Positions 18,717 through 29,163 of a DNA stretch of 64,000 bases are shown in pieces. Position 1 is the stretch's first letter. Each line of letters begins with the position of its first letter. The translations under genes and the position numbers were made by a program. The DNA lies in NCBI RefSeq assembly GCF_038024065.1, contig NZ_CP150667.1, forward strand, positions 4,409,501 through 4,473,500, written 5' to 3'. This DNA comes from Polaribacter sejongensis (lineage in GTDB: Bacteria > Bacteroidota > Bacteroidia > Flavobacteriales > Flavobacteriaceae). The notes under the pieces are model-generated. The model did no database searches. It was not told the DNA's origin and saw only the letters and a program-made list of their open reading frames with translations.

Positions 18717-19214
18717 ATGATTGAGGCTATAGAGAAAAACTTACAAAGGGGAATATGTTTATTAAATACAATTTCTAATGAACAATATTCAGACAGCTCT
18801 GTAGCTCCTTATTTCTCTAGCATAGGTTGCCATATGCGCCATATCTTAGATGTATTTTCTTGTGTTTTCGAAGGGATAGAAACAAAATCTATTTATTTAA
18901 ATAAAAGAAATAGAAACGAATTATTAGAATTACATACGCAATTAGGAATTGAATATTTTAATGAAACAATTCAAAAATTAAAAGAAATTAATACTTCAAG
19001 TTTAGAAAATACAATGCTTGTTACAGATGATTTAGGCTTAGGAGTAAAATCTGTAAATTATACTTTGGCGGCTATACTAATGCAAGCACACAGTCATGCA
19101 ATTCATCATTTTGCAAGTATAGGTTATATTATTTATCAATTAGGAATAGAATTACCAGACGCAGATTTTGGGTTTAACCCAACTACGCCAAAAGTAAGTA
19201 TAGAAAGAAGTTAG
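18717..19214 (+). CDS. DinB-like four-helix protein
   Basis: 165 residues. The fold signature is the histidine pattern: H39/H42 in SIGCHMRHILD and H125/H127/H130/H131 in QAHSHAIHHFASIGY, matching the metal triad of DinB/YfiT-like proteins. These bind a divalent metal and in some lineages catalyse thiol transfer; the substrate here is unknown. Monocistronic, convergent with the DUF6695-like gene that ends 8 bp away. No Shine-Dalgarno sequence precedes the ATG. Confidence 0.8.
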   Translation: MIEAIEKNLQRGICLLNTISNEQYSDSSVAPYFSSIGCHMRHILDVFSCVFEGIETKSIYLNKRNRNELLELHTQLGIEYFNETIQKLKEINTSSLENTMLVTDDLGLGVKSVNYTLAAILMQAHSHAIHHFASIGYIIYQLGIELPDADFGFNPTTPKVSIERS

Positions 19215-19222
19215 AATGTATT

Positions 19223-20224
19223 TTACGAGTTATTTTGTAAAATATACAACTTGTTGTTTTGCATAATAATGGCTTCTTTACAATTTGTAGGATATATAAA
19301 TTGATGCTCTTCTAAGTAATTAAAACATTTTTTATCAATGCTAAAATCAGCATAAAAATCTTTTGTTCCTTTAGAATCAAATCTAGATATACTATAAGTT
19401 TCAGTATCAATTTGTGCTTCAATTTTAAACCAGGCGCCACTTCCAATTCCGCCTAACCAAGTACCGTTTTTTAGTTCAAAAATCGTTTTATTTGGTAGTT
19501 CTGTTCCAATTAAATTCGGTTCAATATCAAATTTATTAAAAAAAGAAGTTTTATACTCCTTAAGAATCGATCTATTCTTGTAATCCTCAATTCTTTGTTT
19601 GTAAATACTATGAATAACGTTATTCGTACTTGCTTTAATTACGTTTCCAATAGGACTTGGTGTTAGTAAATTAGATCTTTTTAATTGCTCACCAATTTTT
19701 TTATTTGATGAAGATGCAATAATTGTATCTGTAACAAAACGTGCACAATTAGACCCATTTTTTATAAAAGCACCGTAAGGAATTTCTTTTTCATTTATTA
19801 ATTGATGAATAAAATTATGTGCTTTTTCAAAATCAATCTCATTATGAATACTTGCAACCAATCTGCCGTCTCCATGTGTTTTTTCAGGATGCTTTTCTAT
19901 CCAAAGTAAAACTTCTTTTATGTTTATTAATTTTGAGTTTTCAAATTCAGCATTTATAGAAACCTTAAGTTCTGGGTCTGTTTCTTTAGATCGAACACGC
20001 CCGTTGCTGTAACTTGTAATATACCTCCCAAAATCAAAATAATTAATTTCAGTTTCGTTTTTTTTAATCAATAATAAAGCAGCATGACCAGCTTGAACCC
20101 CATGTTTACTACCAATACCAATTAGAGGCCAAACCTTACTAAAAGGTTCCCAATAGGCAGGTCTTACAACGGTGTCTGGGTAAGAGAGAATTACTATAAT
20201 TCCGTTAGTTTTGTCTATGCTCAT
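19223..20224 (-). CDS. Flavobacterial protein with possible permuted papain-like site
   Basis: 333 residues, cytoplasmic (no signal). It resembles a Bacteroidota family I believe is listed as DUF6695. Two features stand out: H47 in VQAGHAALLLI and C160 in GSNCARFVTD. A His-first, Cys-later order inside such glycine/hydrophobic contexts is the hallmark of circularly permuted NlpC/P60-like (LRAT/YiiX) thiol hydrolases. The C-terminal third looks like a beta domain. Its start codon shares one base with the stop of the upstream gene (TAATG), so it belongs to the murQ operon. A link to peptidoglycan or amide hydrolysis is inference. Confidence 0.7.
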   Translation of the reverse strand: MSIDKTNGIIVILSYPDTVVRPAYWEPFSKVWPLIGIGSKHGVQAGHAALLLIKKNETEINYFDFGRYITSYSNGRVRSKETDPELKVSINAEFENSKLINIKEVLLWIEKHPEKTHGDGRLVASIHNEIDFEKAHNFIHQLINEKEIPYGAFIKNGSNCARFVTDTIIASSSNKKIGEQLKRSNLLTPSPIGNVIKASTNNVIHSIYKQRIEDYKNRSILKEYKTSFFNKFDIEPNLIGTELPNKTIFELKNGTWLGGIGSGAWFKIEAQIDTETYSISRFDSKGTKDFYADFSIDKKCFNYLEEHQFIYPTNCKEAIIMQNNKLYILQNNS

Positions 20225-20466
20225 TAATTATTAAAAATTGCTTTTAGCAGAACATTAAAAGTTTTAAAAGCAAAGTACATTGTAAATATAATTATTATTG
20301 CTGCAACAATTAAAATAAGATAAGAAATGTATTCTTGCGGAGTATTATCAAACTTTTTTAATGCTTTAAAGCCCATTGTAAGCGATATTGGTGAAGCTAT
20401 AAAAAGAATAAGTAAAATACTTAAATTCCTTAAACCTTTACCTAATAAGTTATAATTAGTGCTCAT
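20224..20466 (-). CDS. Small membrane protein (DUF6095-like)
   Basis: 80 residues from the start at 20466 (MSTNYNLLGKG). Longer in-frame starts would lie further inside murQ. Two membrane helices at about 14-33 and 47-70. The family is, as far as I recall, DUF6095, a flavobacterial group found beside murQ. It overlaps the end of murQ by 11 bp and the start of the next gene by 1 bp, so all three genes are translationally coupled. Function unknown; the coupling points to muropeptide recycling or its membrane side. Confidence 0.72.
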   Translation of the reverse strand: MSTNYNLLGKGLRNLSILLILFIASPISLTMGFKALKKFDNTPQEYISYLILIVAAIIIIFTMYFAFKTFNVLLKAIFNN

Positions 20467-21274
20467 TTTTATAGTTTTTAAGGGCATTTCTAACATTACC
20501 ATATTTAAGTAGTAATGCACTTGCCTCGGTTTGGTCTATATTTAGTTCTAAAGCTAACATTTTTTGACCTCTTTCTACCAATTTTTTATTAGAAAGTTGC
20601 ATATCAACCATTTTATTTCCCTTAACTTTCCCTAATTGAATCATGGTTGCTGTAGAAAGCATGTTCAGTACTAATTTCTGAGCAGTTCCGGCTTTCATTC
20701 TAGAGCTTCCTGTTACAAACTCAGGTCCCACAACAACTTCAATAGGAAATTGAGCAACAATACCTAAAGGACTATTTTCATTACAAGCAATGCAACCTGT
20801 AACAATATTGTTTTTATTACACGCTTCTAAAGCAGAAATTACATAAGGCGTTGTGCCAGAAGCAGCAATACCAACAACCACATCTTTACTAGAAACTTGG
20901 TGTTCTTGCAAATCTAACCAACCTTGATTTTTTGAATCTTCTGCAAACTCCACAGCGTTTCTAATAGCAATATCTCCACCGGCAATAATACCAACAACCA
21001 TTTCTGACGAAACTCCAAAAGTAGGTGGACATTCAGAAGCGTCTAAAACACCTAATCTGCCCGATGTACCTGCCCCTAAATAGAAAAGTCTTCCACCATC
21101 TTGTAATTTAGTTACAATTTGTGTCGTTAAACTTTCTATTTGCGGTAAAGCCTTTTCTACAGCTAAAGGCACCGTTTTATCTTCGTTATTTATGTTGCTT
21201 AATAGTTCTTTTACAGACATCTTTTCTAGATGATTGTAGTTAGAATCTTGCTCTGTTGTTTTAATAAAATTCAT
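20456..21274 (-). CDS. murQ: N-acetylmuramic acid 6-phosphate etherase
   Basis: Cleaves the lactyl ether of MurNAc-6-phosphate to give GlcNAc-6-phosphate and D-lactate in cell-wall recycling, in the cytoplasm. 272 residues (E. coli 298). The SIS-domain sugar-phosphate site GAGTSGRLGVLDASECPP is present, as is the second signature GSSRMKAGTAQK. The C-terminal helices ending in QTEASALLLKYGNVRNALKN are complete. First gene of a three-gene overlapping operon on the minus strand. No phosphotransferase transporter or AnmK gene is nearby. Confidence 0.94.
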   Translation of the reverse strand: MNFIKTTEQDSNYNHLEKMSVKELLSNINNEDKTVPLAVEKALPQIESLTTQIVTKLQDGGRLFYLGAGTSGRLGVLDASECPPTFGVSSEMVVGIIAGGDIAIRNAVEFAEDSKNQGWLDLQEHQVSSKDVVVGIAASGTTPYVISALEACNKNNIVTGCIACNENSPLGIVAQFPIEVVVGPEFVTGSSRMKAGTAQKLVLNMLSTATMIQLGKVKGNKMVDMQLSNKKLVERGQKMLALELNIDQTEASALLLKYGNVRNALKNYKNEH

Positions 21275-21372
21275 GGTCCAAAAGTACAGAATTCTTGTCT
21301 ATTCTTATTTGTTTTTTGGGTGTTTTAACGGGCTTTCTGCTATATCTTTTTTATAAAAAATAAAAAAGGATA

Positions 21373-21405
21373 GAGCTTGTCTTGAGGGAAGTCGAAAGGC
21401 TTCAA
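21373..21405. repeat. Degenerate TGAGCTTGTCGAAG-family element
   Basis: Reads GAGCTTGT, then CTTGAGGGAAGTCGAAAGGC. It looks like two fused or interrupted copies of the family, between murQ and the DUF4249 gene. Confidence 0.45.
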
Positions 21406-21439
21406 TTCCTAACTCAGTGCCAAGAACAATACTAATAAA

Positions 21440-22270
21440 TTACTCTTTTTCAACTAAATTTATGTTGTACGTATCTGTTTCTGAAATATGAAAATAGCCT
21501 AACGGAAAATTAGCATCGTCAGTAGTATTTACAATATTACCTAATAGAGATGATGGAATAGACTGAAAAGGACCACCGCCACTTTCTCCACTCTGACTCG
21601 ATAATATTGTAAAATAAGTGTAGTAATCTTTAGAGACTCCAGATAATTTAATAGCTATTTCTTTAGGAAGTTCAATATTTTCGTCCTCATAGAAATAGGA
21701 GAAATTATAATCTGATCCATTAAAATAAGTGTCTTCTATATTCACAAAGTTGTAGGTGTCAATATTAAAAACGTAATAGTTCTCTTCGTTTTCATCATCC
21801 GAAAATAAAATCTTCAATTCAATTTGATCATCCGAAAACAGCGTTTCATCACCTTGTGTAACACTATTGATAACGGTAGATTTTACCTTAGTAGCTTTCC
21901 CTTGGTAAATATCGTTATCATAGATTACGGTTAATTGATATTCAGTGTCATCGGCAGGAATAAAAGAATTTATGGGTGTAAAATTCCCATCGGAATTAAC
22001 ATCTTCAAAAGGAATTACAATATTGTCTAATAAGTTGGTTAGAGTAACAACTGCATTTGTAACTGCCGGAATTTCATCATCAAAATAATCTGCAGATAAA
22101 CTAAGTTTTACAGTGGTATTTGCCACAACAGGACTTTCATCAAAAAGGACTTCAAAAGATGCATCAATAATTAATTTTGGTTCAATAGACGGTACATCAA
22201 TATCTACAACTTTCTCGCAACTTGCAAAAAAGATGATGATTAGAACGATAATAATTTTTATATTTTTCAT
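21440..22270 (-). CDS. DUF4249 outer-membrane-associated lipoprotein
   Basis: 276 residues from the start at 22270 (MKNIKIIIVLIIIFFASCEK); the frame extends 6 codons upstream without support. The lipobox ASC gives a lipidated N-terminus. The mature part has the DUF4249 pattern: an Ig-like domain early on (VDIDVPSIEPKLIIDASF) and an acidic beta-rich body. Such proteins pair with TonB-dependent receptors in Bacteroidetes, although ligands are not known. It follows the receptor gene by about 30 bp and is surely co-transcribed with it. Confidence 0.82.
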   Translation of the reverse strand: MKNIKIIIVLIIIFFASCEKVVDIDVPSIEPKLIIDASFEVLFDESPVVANTTVKLSLSADYFDDEIPAVTNAVVTLTNLLDNIVIPFEDVNSDGNFTPINSFIPADDTEYQLTVIYDNDIYQGKATKVKSTVINSVTQGDETLFSDDQIELKILFSDDENEENYYVFNIDTYNFVNIEDTYFNGSDYNFSYFYEDENIELPKEIAIKLSGVSKDYYTYFTILSSQSGESGGGPFQSIPSSLLGNIVNTTDDANFPLGYFHISETDTYNINLVEKE

Positions 22271-22301
22271 AAGAATAATACTTAACAACCTTTAAGAAGG
22301 T

Positions 22302-24680
22302 TTAGAATTTAAAATTATAAGTTACAGAAGGCACTAAGCCAAAAATAGACGTTTGTATCGCTTCGTTTCTGTAGGTTTCACTATTCTGTGTAAAGTTAAT
22401 AGAAGCTGCATTTTGGCGTCCATAAACATTATATATCCCAAAAACCCATTCTCCTTGCCATTTTCTAAACTTGTTTTTTTCTGGAGTTAAAGTAGCAGAA
22501 ATATCTAGTCTGTGATACGCTGGTAATCTATCTGCGTTTCTTCTGTTATCATCATAAATTGGCACATTTAAACCTTGATATTCGTATTGACCAACGGGGT
22601 AATTTGTAGGCTGTCCTGTTTGAAAAACAAAATTTGCATTGAATTTCCATTTTTCGTTAAAGTCGTAACTTCCGTTTATAGAAAAATCGTGGGTTTTATC
22701 ATAAGCAGTATTGTACCATTCTCCGCTATTAATACCAGGTTCTGCAGCCGTTCTACCTGGTGTTTGTTGTTCAGATTTAGATAAGGTGTAAGAAAACCAA
22801 CCTTTAAATTTACCTGCGTTTTTTTTAAGTAACAATTCTAAACCGTAAGCTCTTGCTTTTCCATTTAAAATGACTGTTTCAATTTCATTATTGGCAACTA
22901 AATTTGCACCATTTATATAATCGATTCTATTTTGAATGTCTTTATAAAAAACTTCTGTTTCTATCGAGTAATCACCATTTTTTAAAGATTTAAAATACCC
23001 AACAGCATATTGATCTAAAAGTTGTGGTTTTATATATTTTCCACTAGGTGCCCAAACATCTAATGGAGTAGGAGAAGAGGTGTTAGATAATAAATGTAAG
23101 TATTGTGCCATTCTATTATAGCTACCTTTTATAGAAGTATTATCGTCTAAAATATAAGACATAGAAACTCTTGGTTCAAAGTTATTGAAACTGCTTATTA
23201 CATCACTTCTTTTAAATGATTCTGTAGCAATTGCATCTGCAGATTCATATTTTTTAAACTCACTATTATAAAGTACAGGTTGGTTATTGGTGTAAACATT
23301 TAGTTCATCTTGACCTAATCTTGTAAAGTTGCTGAAACGAAGTCCGTATTGCAATCTTAACTTCTCACTAACTTTATGTTCAGCATCTATATAGACAGCA
23401 AATTCGTTTGCATACTTATCAATTAATTTTTCTGCTAAAATTCCTGAATCTTCTCTATTTGGTTTAATTTCACCTGGATTAAATTTGTTGTAAATGTTGT
23501 TGATACCATAGCTCAACTTAAATTTATTATTGATGTAATGGTTAAAATCATATTTAAGATTATAGTTTGTAATACCAGAATCCCATTCGAAACCAACAAA
23601 ATCTAAGGTTAACCCGTAAAAGTAATCAGAATAAATAACAGATAGGTTAGAGAAGAGTTTGTCAGAAAAAAGATGATTCCAACGTAAATTGGCAACTTTA
23701 TTTCCATAAGTGTTTACAAAACTATCTCTAATTCCAAACACGTCTTTTCCAAAATAACCAGAAAAGAATACGCTATTTCTGTCATCAATTCTATAATTTA
23801 CTTTGGTGTTTAAATCATAAAAATATGCGGTGTTATCCATATCAAATAATGGCAAGAACAAATGTGCATAAGAAGATCTACCGCCAACTAAGAAAGATAT
23901 TTTTTCTTTTTTGATTGGACCTTCAATTAATAATCGAGACGAAACCAAACCAATTCCTCCGGTAACTTTAAATTCTTTACTATTTCCTTCCTTTTGATAA
24001 ATATCTAAAACAGAGGATAATCTACCTCCGTAATTTGCAGGAATTCCTCCTTTGTATAATTTGACGTCTTTTATAACATCGGGATTAAACACCGAAAAGA
24101 ATCCGAATAAATGCGACGAATTAAAAACGATCGCTTCATCTAACAAAATTAAGTTTTGATCTGCAGCGCCACCTCTCACGTTAAAGCCAGATGCGCCTTC
24201 TCCTGCACTTGTAACTCCGGGTAATAAGATTAATGATTTTATAATATCTGCTTCTCCTAAGACTACCGGTATTTGTTTAATAGTAGCAGATGTAAGTCTG
24301 TTAACGCTCATTTGAGGCGTTTTAATATTTAGGTTTTCTACATTTCCTTCTATAATAATCTCATCTAAACTTTCTGATTCTTCTTTTAGTTTGAAGTTCT
24401 TTGTCATTTTTTCATTGAGGTCAACGGTTTCAATAGTGGTAGCATACCCTAAGTAACTGACTTGTATTTTGTAACTGCCTTCTGGAAGCGTAATGGAGTA
24501 GAATCCATATTGATTGGTGGTAGTACCAGAATTTAATTCTGGAAAATATACAGAAACTCCTATTAAAGTCTCGTTATTGCTATTATCATAAATAGTACCA
24601 CTAACGGTATGTCTTTCTTGACTAAAAGCTGTAAAACTTACTAAGAGTATAAGAAAGATTATTTTTTTTAAATGAAACAT
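22302..24680 (-). CDS. TonB-dependent outer-membrane receptor
   Basis: 792 residues. Signal peptide 1-20. A carboxypeptidase-regulatory-like beta sandwich (about 22-105, VSGTIYDNSNNETLIGVSV) precedes the plug (about 115-230; GASGFNVRGGAADQNLILLD). The barrel ends with an aromatic residue (YNFKF), as needed for outer-membrane assembly. It lacks the long SusC-type features and sits with a DUF4249 lipoprotein rather than a SusD, so it is not a glycan-utilisation locus. Substrate unknown. The pair forms a two-gene operon read leftward. Confidence 0.9.
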   Translation of the reverse strand: MFHLKKIIFLILLVSFTAFSQERHTVSGTIYDNSNNETLIGVSVYFPELNSGTTTNQYGFYSITLPEGSYKIQVSYLGYATTIETVDLNEKMTKNFKLKEESESLDEIIIEGNVENLNIKTPQMSVNRLTSATIKQIPVVLGEADIIKSLILLPGVTSAGEGASGFNVRGGAADQNLILLDEAIVFNSSHLFGFFSVFNPDVIKDVKLYKGGIPANYGGRLSSVLDIYQKEGNSKEFKVTGGIGLVSSRLLIEGPIKKEKISFLVGGRSSYAHLFLPLFDMDNTAYFYDLNTKVNYRIDDRNSVFFSGYFGKDVFGIRDSFVNTYGNKVANLRWNHLFSDKLFSNLSVIYSDYFYGLTLDFVGFEWDSGITNYNLKYDFNHYINNKFKLSYGINNIYNKFNPGEIKPNREDSGILAEKLIDKYANEFAVYIDAEHKVSEKLRLQYGLRFSNFTRLGQDELNVYTNNQPVLYNSEFKKYESADAIATESFKRSDVISSFNNFEPRVSMSYILDDNTSIKGSYNRMAQYLHLLSNTSSPTPLDVWAPSGKYIKPQLLDQYAVGYFKSLKNGDYSIETEVFYKDIQNRIDYINGANLVANNEIETVILNGKARAYGLELLLKKNAGKFKGWFSYTLSKSEQQTPGRTAAEPGINSGEWYNTAYDKTHDFSINGSYDFNEKWKFNANFVFQTGQPTNYPVGQYEYQGLNVPIYDDNRRNADRLPAYHRLDISATLTPEKNKFRKWQGEWVFGIYNVYGRQNAASINFTQNSETYRNEAIQTSIFGLVPSVTYNFKF

Positions 24681-24710
24681 TTTGTTTAATGATTTAATTT
24701 AAATTATAAA

Positions 24711-24718
24711 CAAAAATA
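24711..24718 (-). promoter_or_regulatory. Minus-strand -7 element upstream of the TonB receptor
   Basis: The minus strand reads TATTTTTG, a full TAnnTTTG match, about 30 bp before the receptor start. A partner -33 TTG at the right distance is not clear. Confidence 0.4.
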
Positions 24719-24775
24719 CAAATCTAATTTTTAATAAAATGTAAAAATTATTTTTTTTATATAAGAATTATAAAC

Positions 24776-24808
24776 AACAAAAGCCGATGTTTTACATCGG
24801 CTTTTGTT
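24776..24808. terminator. Terminator after icd
   Basis: A perfect 15-bp stem AACAAAAGCCGATGT with a three-base loop. It lies 22 bp beyond the icd stop on the minus strand and upstream of the receptor promoter. Confidence 0.9.
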
Positions 24809-24830
24809 TAAAAATATGTTATTTAGAAAT

Positions 24831-27077
<2,247 letters not shown>

Positions 27078-27090
27078 TTATTTTGTTTTC

Positions 27091-27108
27091 TACGAAATGC
27101 ATTTCGTA
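27091..27108. promoter_or_regulatory. 18-bp perfect palindrome in the icd leader
   Basis: TACGAAATGCATTTCGTA is perfectly self-complementary over 18 bp. It lies 35 bp upstream of the icd start codon and just downstream of the predicted -7 element, where a repressor dimer would block transcription. No second copy was seen in the window. Confidence 0.6.
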
Positions 27109-27121
27109 AAAAAAAGTGGAA

Positions 27122-27129
27122 CAAATTTA
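27122..27129 (-). promoter_or_regulatory. Minus-strand -7 element for icd
   Basis: The minus strand reads TAAATTTG, a full TAnnTTTG match. It places a start site around 27113, next to the 18-bp palindrome. The -33 element is weak. Confidence 0.5.
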
Positions 27130-27241
27130 TGAATTAATAATGATACTTTTGTTGATTAATTATTATTAATTATGTTGTTTTTGTGTGTTTTTAATAATAA
27201 ATTAAGGCTATTGGTAAGAATGTGGGTTTAAAACAAAATAA

Positions 27242-27278
27242 AAGCCATATCATACAATTTCTTGTTATGATATGGCTT
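27242..27278 (-). terminator. Minus-strand hairpin, likely terminator of an unannotated unit
   Basis: AAGCCATATCATA pairs perfectly with TATGATATGGCTT over an 11-base loop. On the minus strand the hairpin is followed by a T-rich tail (TTATTTTGTTTT). rplS already has its own terminator further upstream, so this hairpin must end another transcript. Confidence 0.55.
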
Positions 27279-27692
27279 CTTCGAAATAGTGTTTTAGTAC
27301 TGTCTGTATTACTACAATATCAAATAAAAGTTTCCTTTTATATCTCTATAGAAAAGAGATTACCTACTGCTATTTCAGTTTTTGAAACATCCTTAATTTT
27401 AATCAAGCATTCTACTTTTTTAAAATTTTTATTAATGTTTCAATTGTAACCATCAAAAATAAATCTTTTTAGATTTAAGAACTATTTACACAATGAATAA
27501 AATGAATAAATCTAGTTTACGTTTCTTTTTATTCTTTCAAATAAATAGAAGTTTCAATTTAGTTTTTCTGATTAATAATGTTTTATAAAGAACGTTACTT
27601 TATGTATTTACACGTTATTTAATAATTAACTTGTAAATTATATCATAAATATACGATTTATTTATAGATATATTTCTTTTTTAACATTTTTG

Positions 27693-27726
27693 TTGTTAAC
27701 AATCTATTAACCATAGTTGTTAACAA
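27693..27726. promoter_or_regulatory. Twin TTGTTAACAA palindromes
   Basis: TTGTTAACAA occurs at 27693-27702 and 27717-27726, a repeat spacing of 24 bp (a little over two helical turns). Half-site-like TTAAC/ATTAACC words flank it at 27681 and 27706. Confidence 0.5.
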
Positions 27727-27735
27727 TTGTGTACT

Positions 27736-27769
27736 AAAAAAGCGTTGTGATTTCTCACAACGCTTTTTT
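27736..27769. terminator. Terminator after rplS
   Basis: Perfect 15-bp stem AAAAAAGCGTTGTGA with TTTC loop, 21 bp beyond the rplS stop on the minus strand. Confidence 0.92.
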
Positions 27770-27789
27770 TAAATCTAAGTAAAAAGAGA

Positions 27790-28143
27790 TTATTTTCTTC
27801 TTTTTTCAGTAATTCTAGCTTTTTTACCAGTAAGACCTCTAAAGTAGAAAATACGAGCTCTACGTACTTTACCTCTTTTGTTAACTTCAATTTTTTGAAT
27901 AGAAGGTAAGTTTACAGGAAAAATTCTTTCTACACCTATAGTACCAGACATTTTTCTGATTGTAAATGTTTCAGAAGCTGCAACTCCTTTTCTTTGAATA
28001 ACTACACCTCTAAAAAACTGAGTACGTACTTTTTCTCCCTCTTTAATTTCGTAATAAACAGTGATTGTATCACCTGCTGCAAATTCTGCAAATTCTTTTC
28101 TTGCTACAAATTCGTCTTGTACAAATTTTACTAAAGATTCCAT
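27790..28143 (-). CDS. rplS: 50S ribosomal protein L19
   Basis: 117 residues, the standard length. It sits at the 30S-50S interface of the ribosome. Diagnostic stretches are GDTITVYYEIKEGEKVRTQFF, the VVIQRKG loop, the SGTIGVERIFPV segment and the basic C-terminus KVRRARIFYFRGLTGKKARI. It is downstream of trmD on the same strand, the conserved trmD-rplS order, but separated by 230 bp with its own promoter and short structured leader. Confidence 0.97.
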   Translation of the reverse strand: MESLVKFVQDEFVARKEFAEFAAGDTITVYYEIKEGEKVRTQFFRGVVIQRKGVAASETFTIRKMSGTIGVERIFPVNLPSIQKIEVNKRGKVRRARIFYFRGLTGKKARITEKRRK

Positions 28144-28213
28144 ATCTTTTAATTTAATTGGTTTTGTAAAACAACGTTCACGATTTTTTCGTCAGAGGTT
28201 AATTTAGCGGTTG
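28144..28213 (-). promoter_or_regulatory. Structured 5' leader of rplS
   Basis: About 70 nt between the predicted start and the ATG. It holds a hairpin ACGA/TCGT with an A-rich loop (28180-28192) and a second one GTTTT/AAAAC (28161-28172) next to the start codon. Ribosomal protein leaders with autoregulation are known in flavobacteria; whether this is one is inference. Confidence 0.35.
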
Positions 28214-28221
28214 CAAAAGTA
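28214..28221 (-). promoter_or_regulatory. Minus-strand -7 element for rplS
   Basis: The minus strand reads TACTTTTG, a full TAnnTTTG match, about 70 bp before the rplS start codon. The upstream -33 region is T-rich but not a clear TTG. Confidence 0.55.
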
Positions 28222-28373
28222 GTCATTATTTTTTGTTCAGAAAATAAAAACTAATTATTTTTTAACCTGATAATTAGCACAATAGTAAAGCTAAAAAATT
28301 ATAGACGCTCCGTTATTAATTTTAATAAGAGATTGTAGTTTTTATGGCTAAACATTCTTTTGATAATACTTCT

Positions 28374-29057
28374 TTAAGAGGTTTCATCAAGTAAATCTGG
28401 TCTTATTTCTTCTGTTCTTTTATAAGCCTGGTCGCTTCTCCAGTCATCAATTTTAGGGAAATTTCCAGACAATAAAACTTCAGGAACCTTCATCCCTTCA
28501 AATTCCGAAGGTCTTGTATATACTGGTGGCGATAATAAATTGTCTTGAAAAGAATCTGTAAGTGCAGATTGCTCATCTCCAATAACACCAGGAATTAAAC
28601 GAACAACAGCATCTACTAGTACAGCAGCGGCTAATTCACCTCCTGTTAAGACATAATCTCCAATAGAAATTTCTTTGGTAATGTATTTATCCCGAATTCT
28701 TTGATCTACACCTTTATAATGACCTGTTAAAATAAGTATATTCTCTTTTAAAGAAAGTGTATTTGCGGTAGATTGATTTAATGTTTTTGCATCTGGAGTC
28801 ATATAAATCACTTCATCGTACGCTCTTTCTGCTTGCAATTTTTTAATACAATTTGCAATCGGTTCAATCATCATAACCATACCAGCGCCACCACCAAATT
28901 GGGTGTCGTCTATTTGTTTGTAATTTCCCAAACCATATTCACGTAAATCGTGAATTATAATTTCTGCCAAACCTTTGTCTTTTGCACGTTTAATAATTGA
29001 GTGATTAAACGGACTTTCTAATAAATTTGGGGCTACTGAAATAATATCTATACGCAT
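28374..29057 (-). CDS. trmD: tRNA (guanine-37 N1)-methyltransferase
   Basis: Methylates G37 next to the anticodon with SAM, preventing frameshifting. 227 residues. The trefoil-knot SPOUT motifs are present: [12 protein letters not shown] and [15 protein letters not shown], plus the C-terminal [19 protein letters not shown] region. The usual length is about 225-255. The start at 29057 lies only a few bases after a -7 promoter element, so the mRNA may be leaderless. It is followed by rplS in the conserved order; rpsP and rimM are not in the window upstream. Confidence 0.95.
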   Translation of the reverse strand: MRIDIISVAPNLLESPFNHSIIKRAKDKGLAEIIIHDLREYGLGNYKQIDDTQFGGGAGMVMMIEPIANCIKKLQAERAYDEVIYMTPDAKTLNQSTANTLSLKENILILTGHYKGVDQRIRDKYITKEISIGDYVLTGGELAAAVLVDAVVRLIPGVIGDEQSALTDSFQDNLLSPPVYTRPSEFEGMKVPEVLLSGNFPKIDDWRSDQAYKRTEEIRPDLLDETS

Positions 29058-29061
29058 GCCG

Positions 29062-29069
29062 CAAATGTA
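29062..29069 (-). promoter_or_regulatory. Minus-strand -7 element for trmD, leaderless geometry
   Basis: The minus strand reads TACATTTG, and its last G is only four bases upstream of the A of the trmD ATG. A start site 5-8 nt downstream would fall on the start codon itself. Confidence 0.5.
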
Positions 29070-29147
29070 CTATTTTTGTTGGATTTTTAAATACCTGTTT
29101 TAGTAATAAAATAGTGCTTCATTTTTTATTAGATGTTCATTATTTCT

Positions 29148-29155
29148 TAAATTTG
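29148..29155 (+). promoter_or_regulatory. -7 element for the DUF2721 gene
   Basis: TAAATTTG at 29148-29155 fits TAnnTTTG. It lies 9 bp before the ATG at 29164, so this transcript too would have almost no leader. Confidence 0.45.
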
Positions 29156-29163
29156 TTAGCTAT

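Larger units (their letters stand above)
27130..27735. other. Long gap with minus-strand hairpin and twin palindromes
   Basis: About 600 bp between the icd promoter and the rplS terminator. It contains a perfect 13-bp hairpin at 27242-27278 oriented as a minus-strand terminator, and two TTGTTAACAA palindromes at 27693 and 27717. On the minus strand, a short frame beginning at about 27449 (MVTIETLIKILKK, stop) is followed in another frame by about 25 coding-like residues, which may be a remnant gene. A plus-strand open frame at 27222-27449 has no coding character. An sRNA or dead small gene is possible. Confidence 0.45.

Noticed and set aside
27222..27449. Plus-strand open frame of 75 codons in the icd-rplS gap
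   Set aside because: Hydrophobic low-complexity translation, starts at the edge of a minus-strand terminator hairpin and crosses it, no family resemblance.
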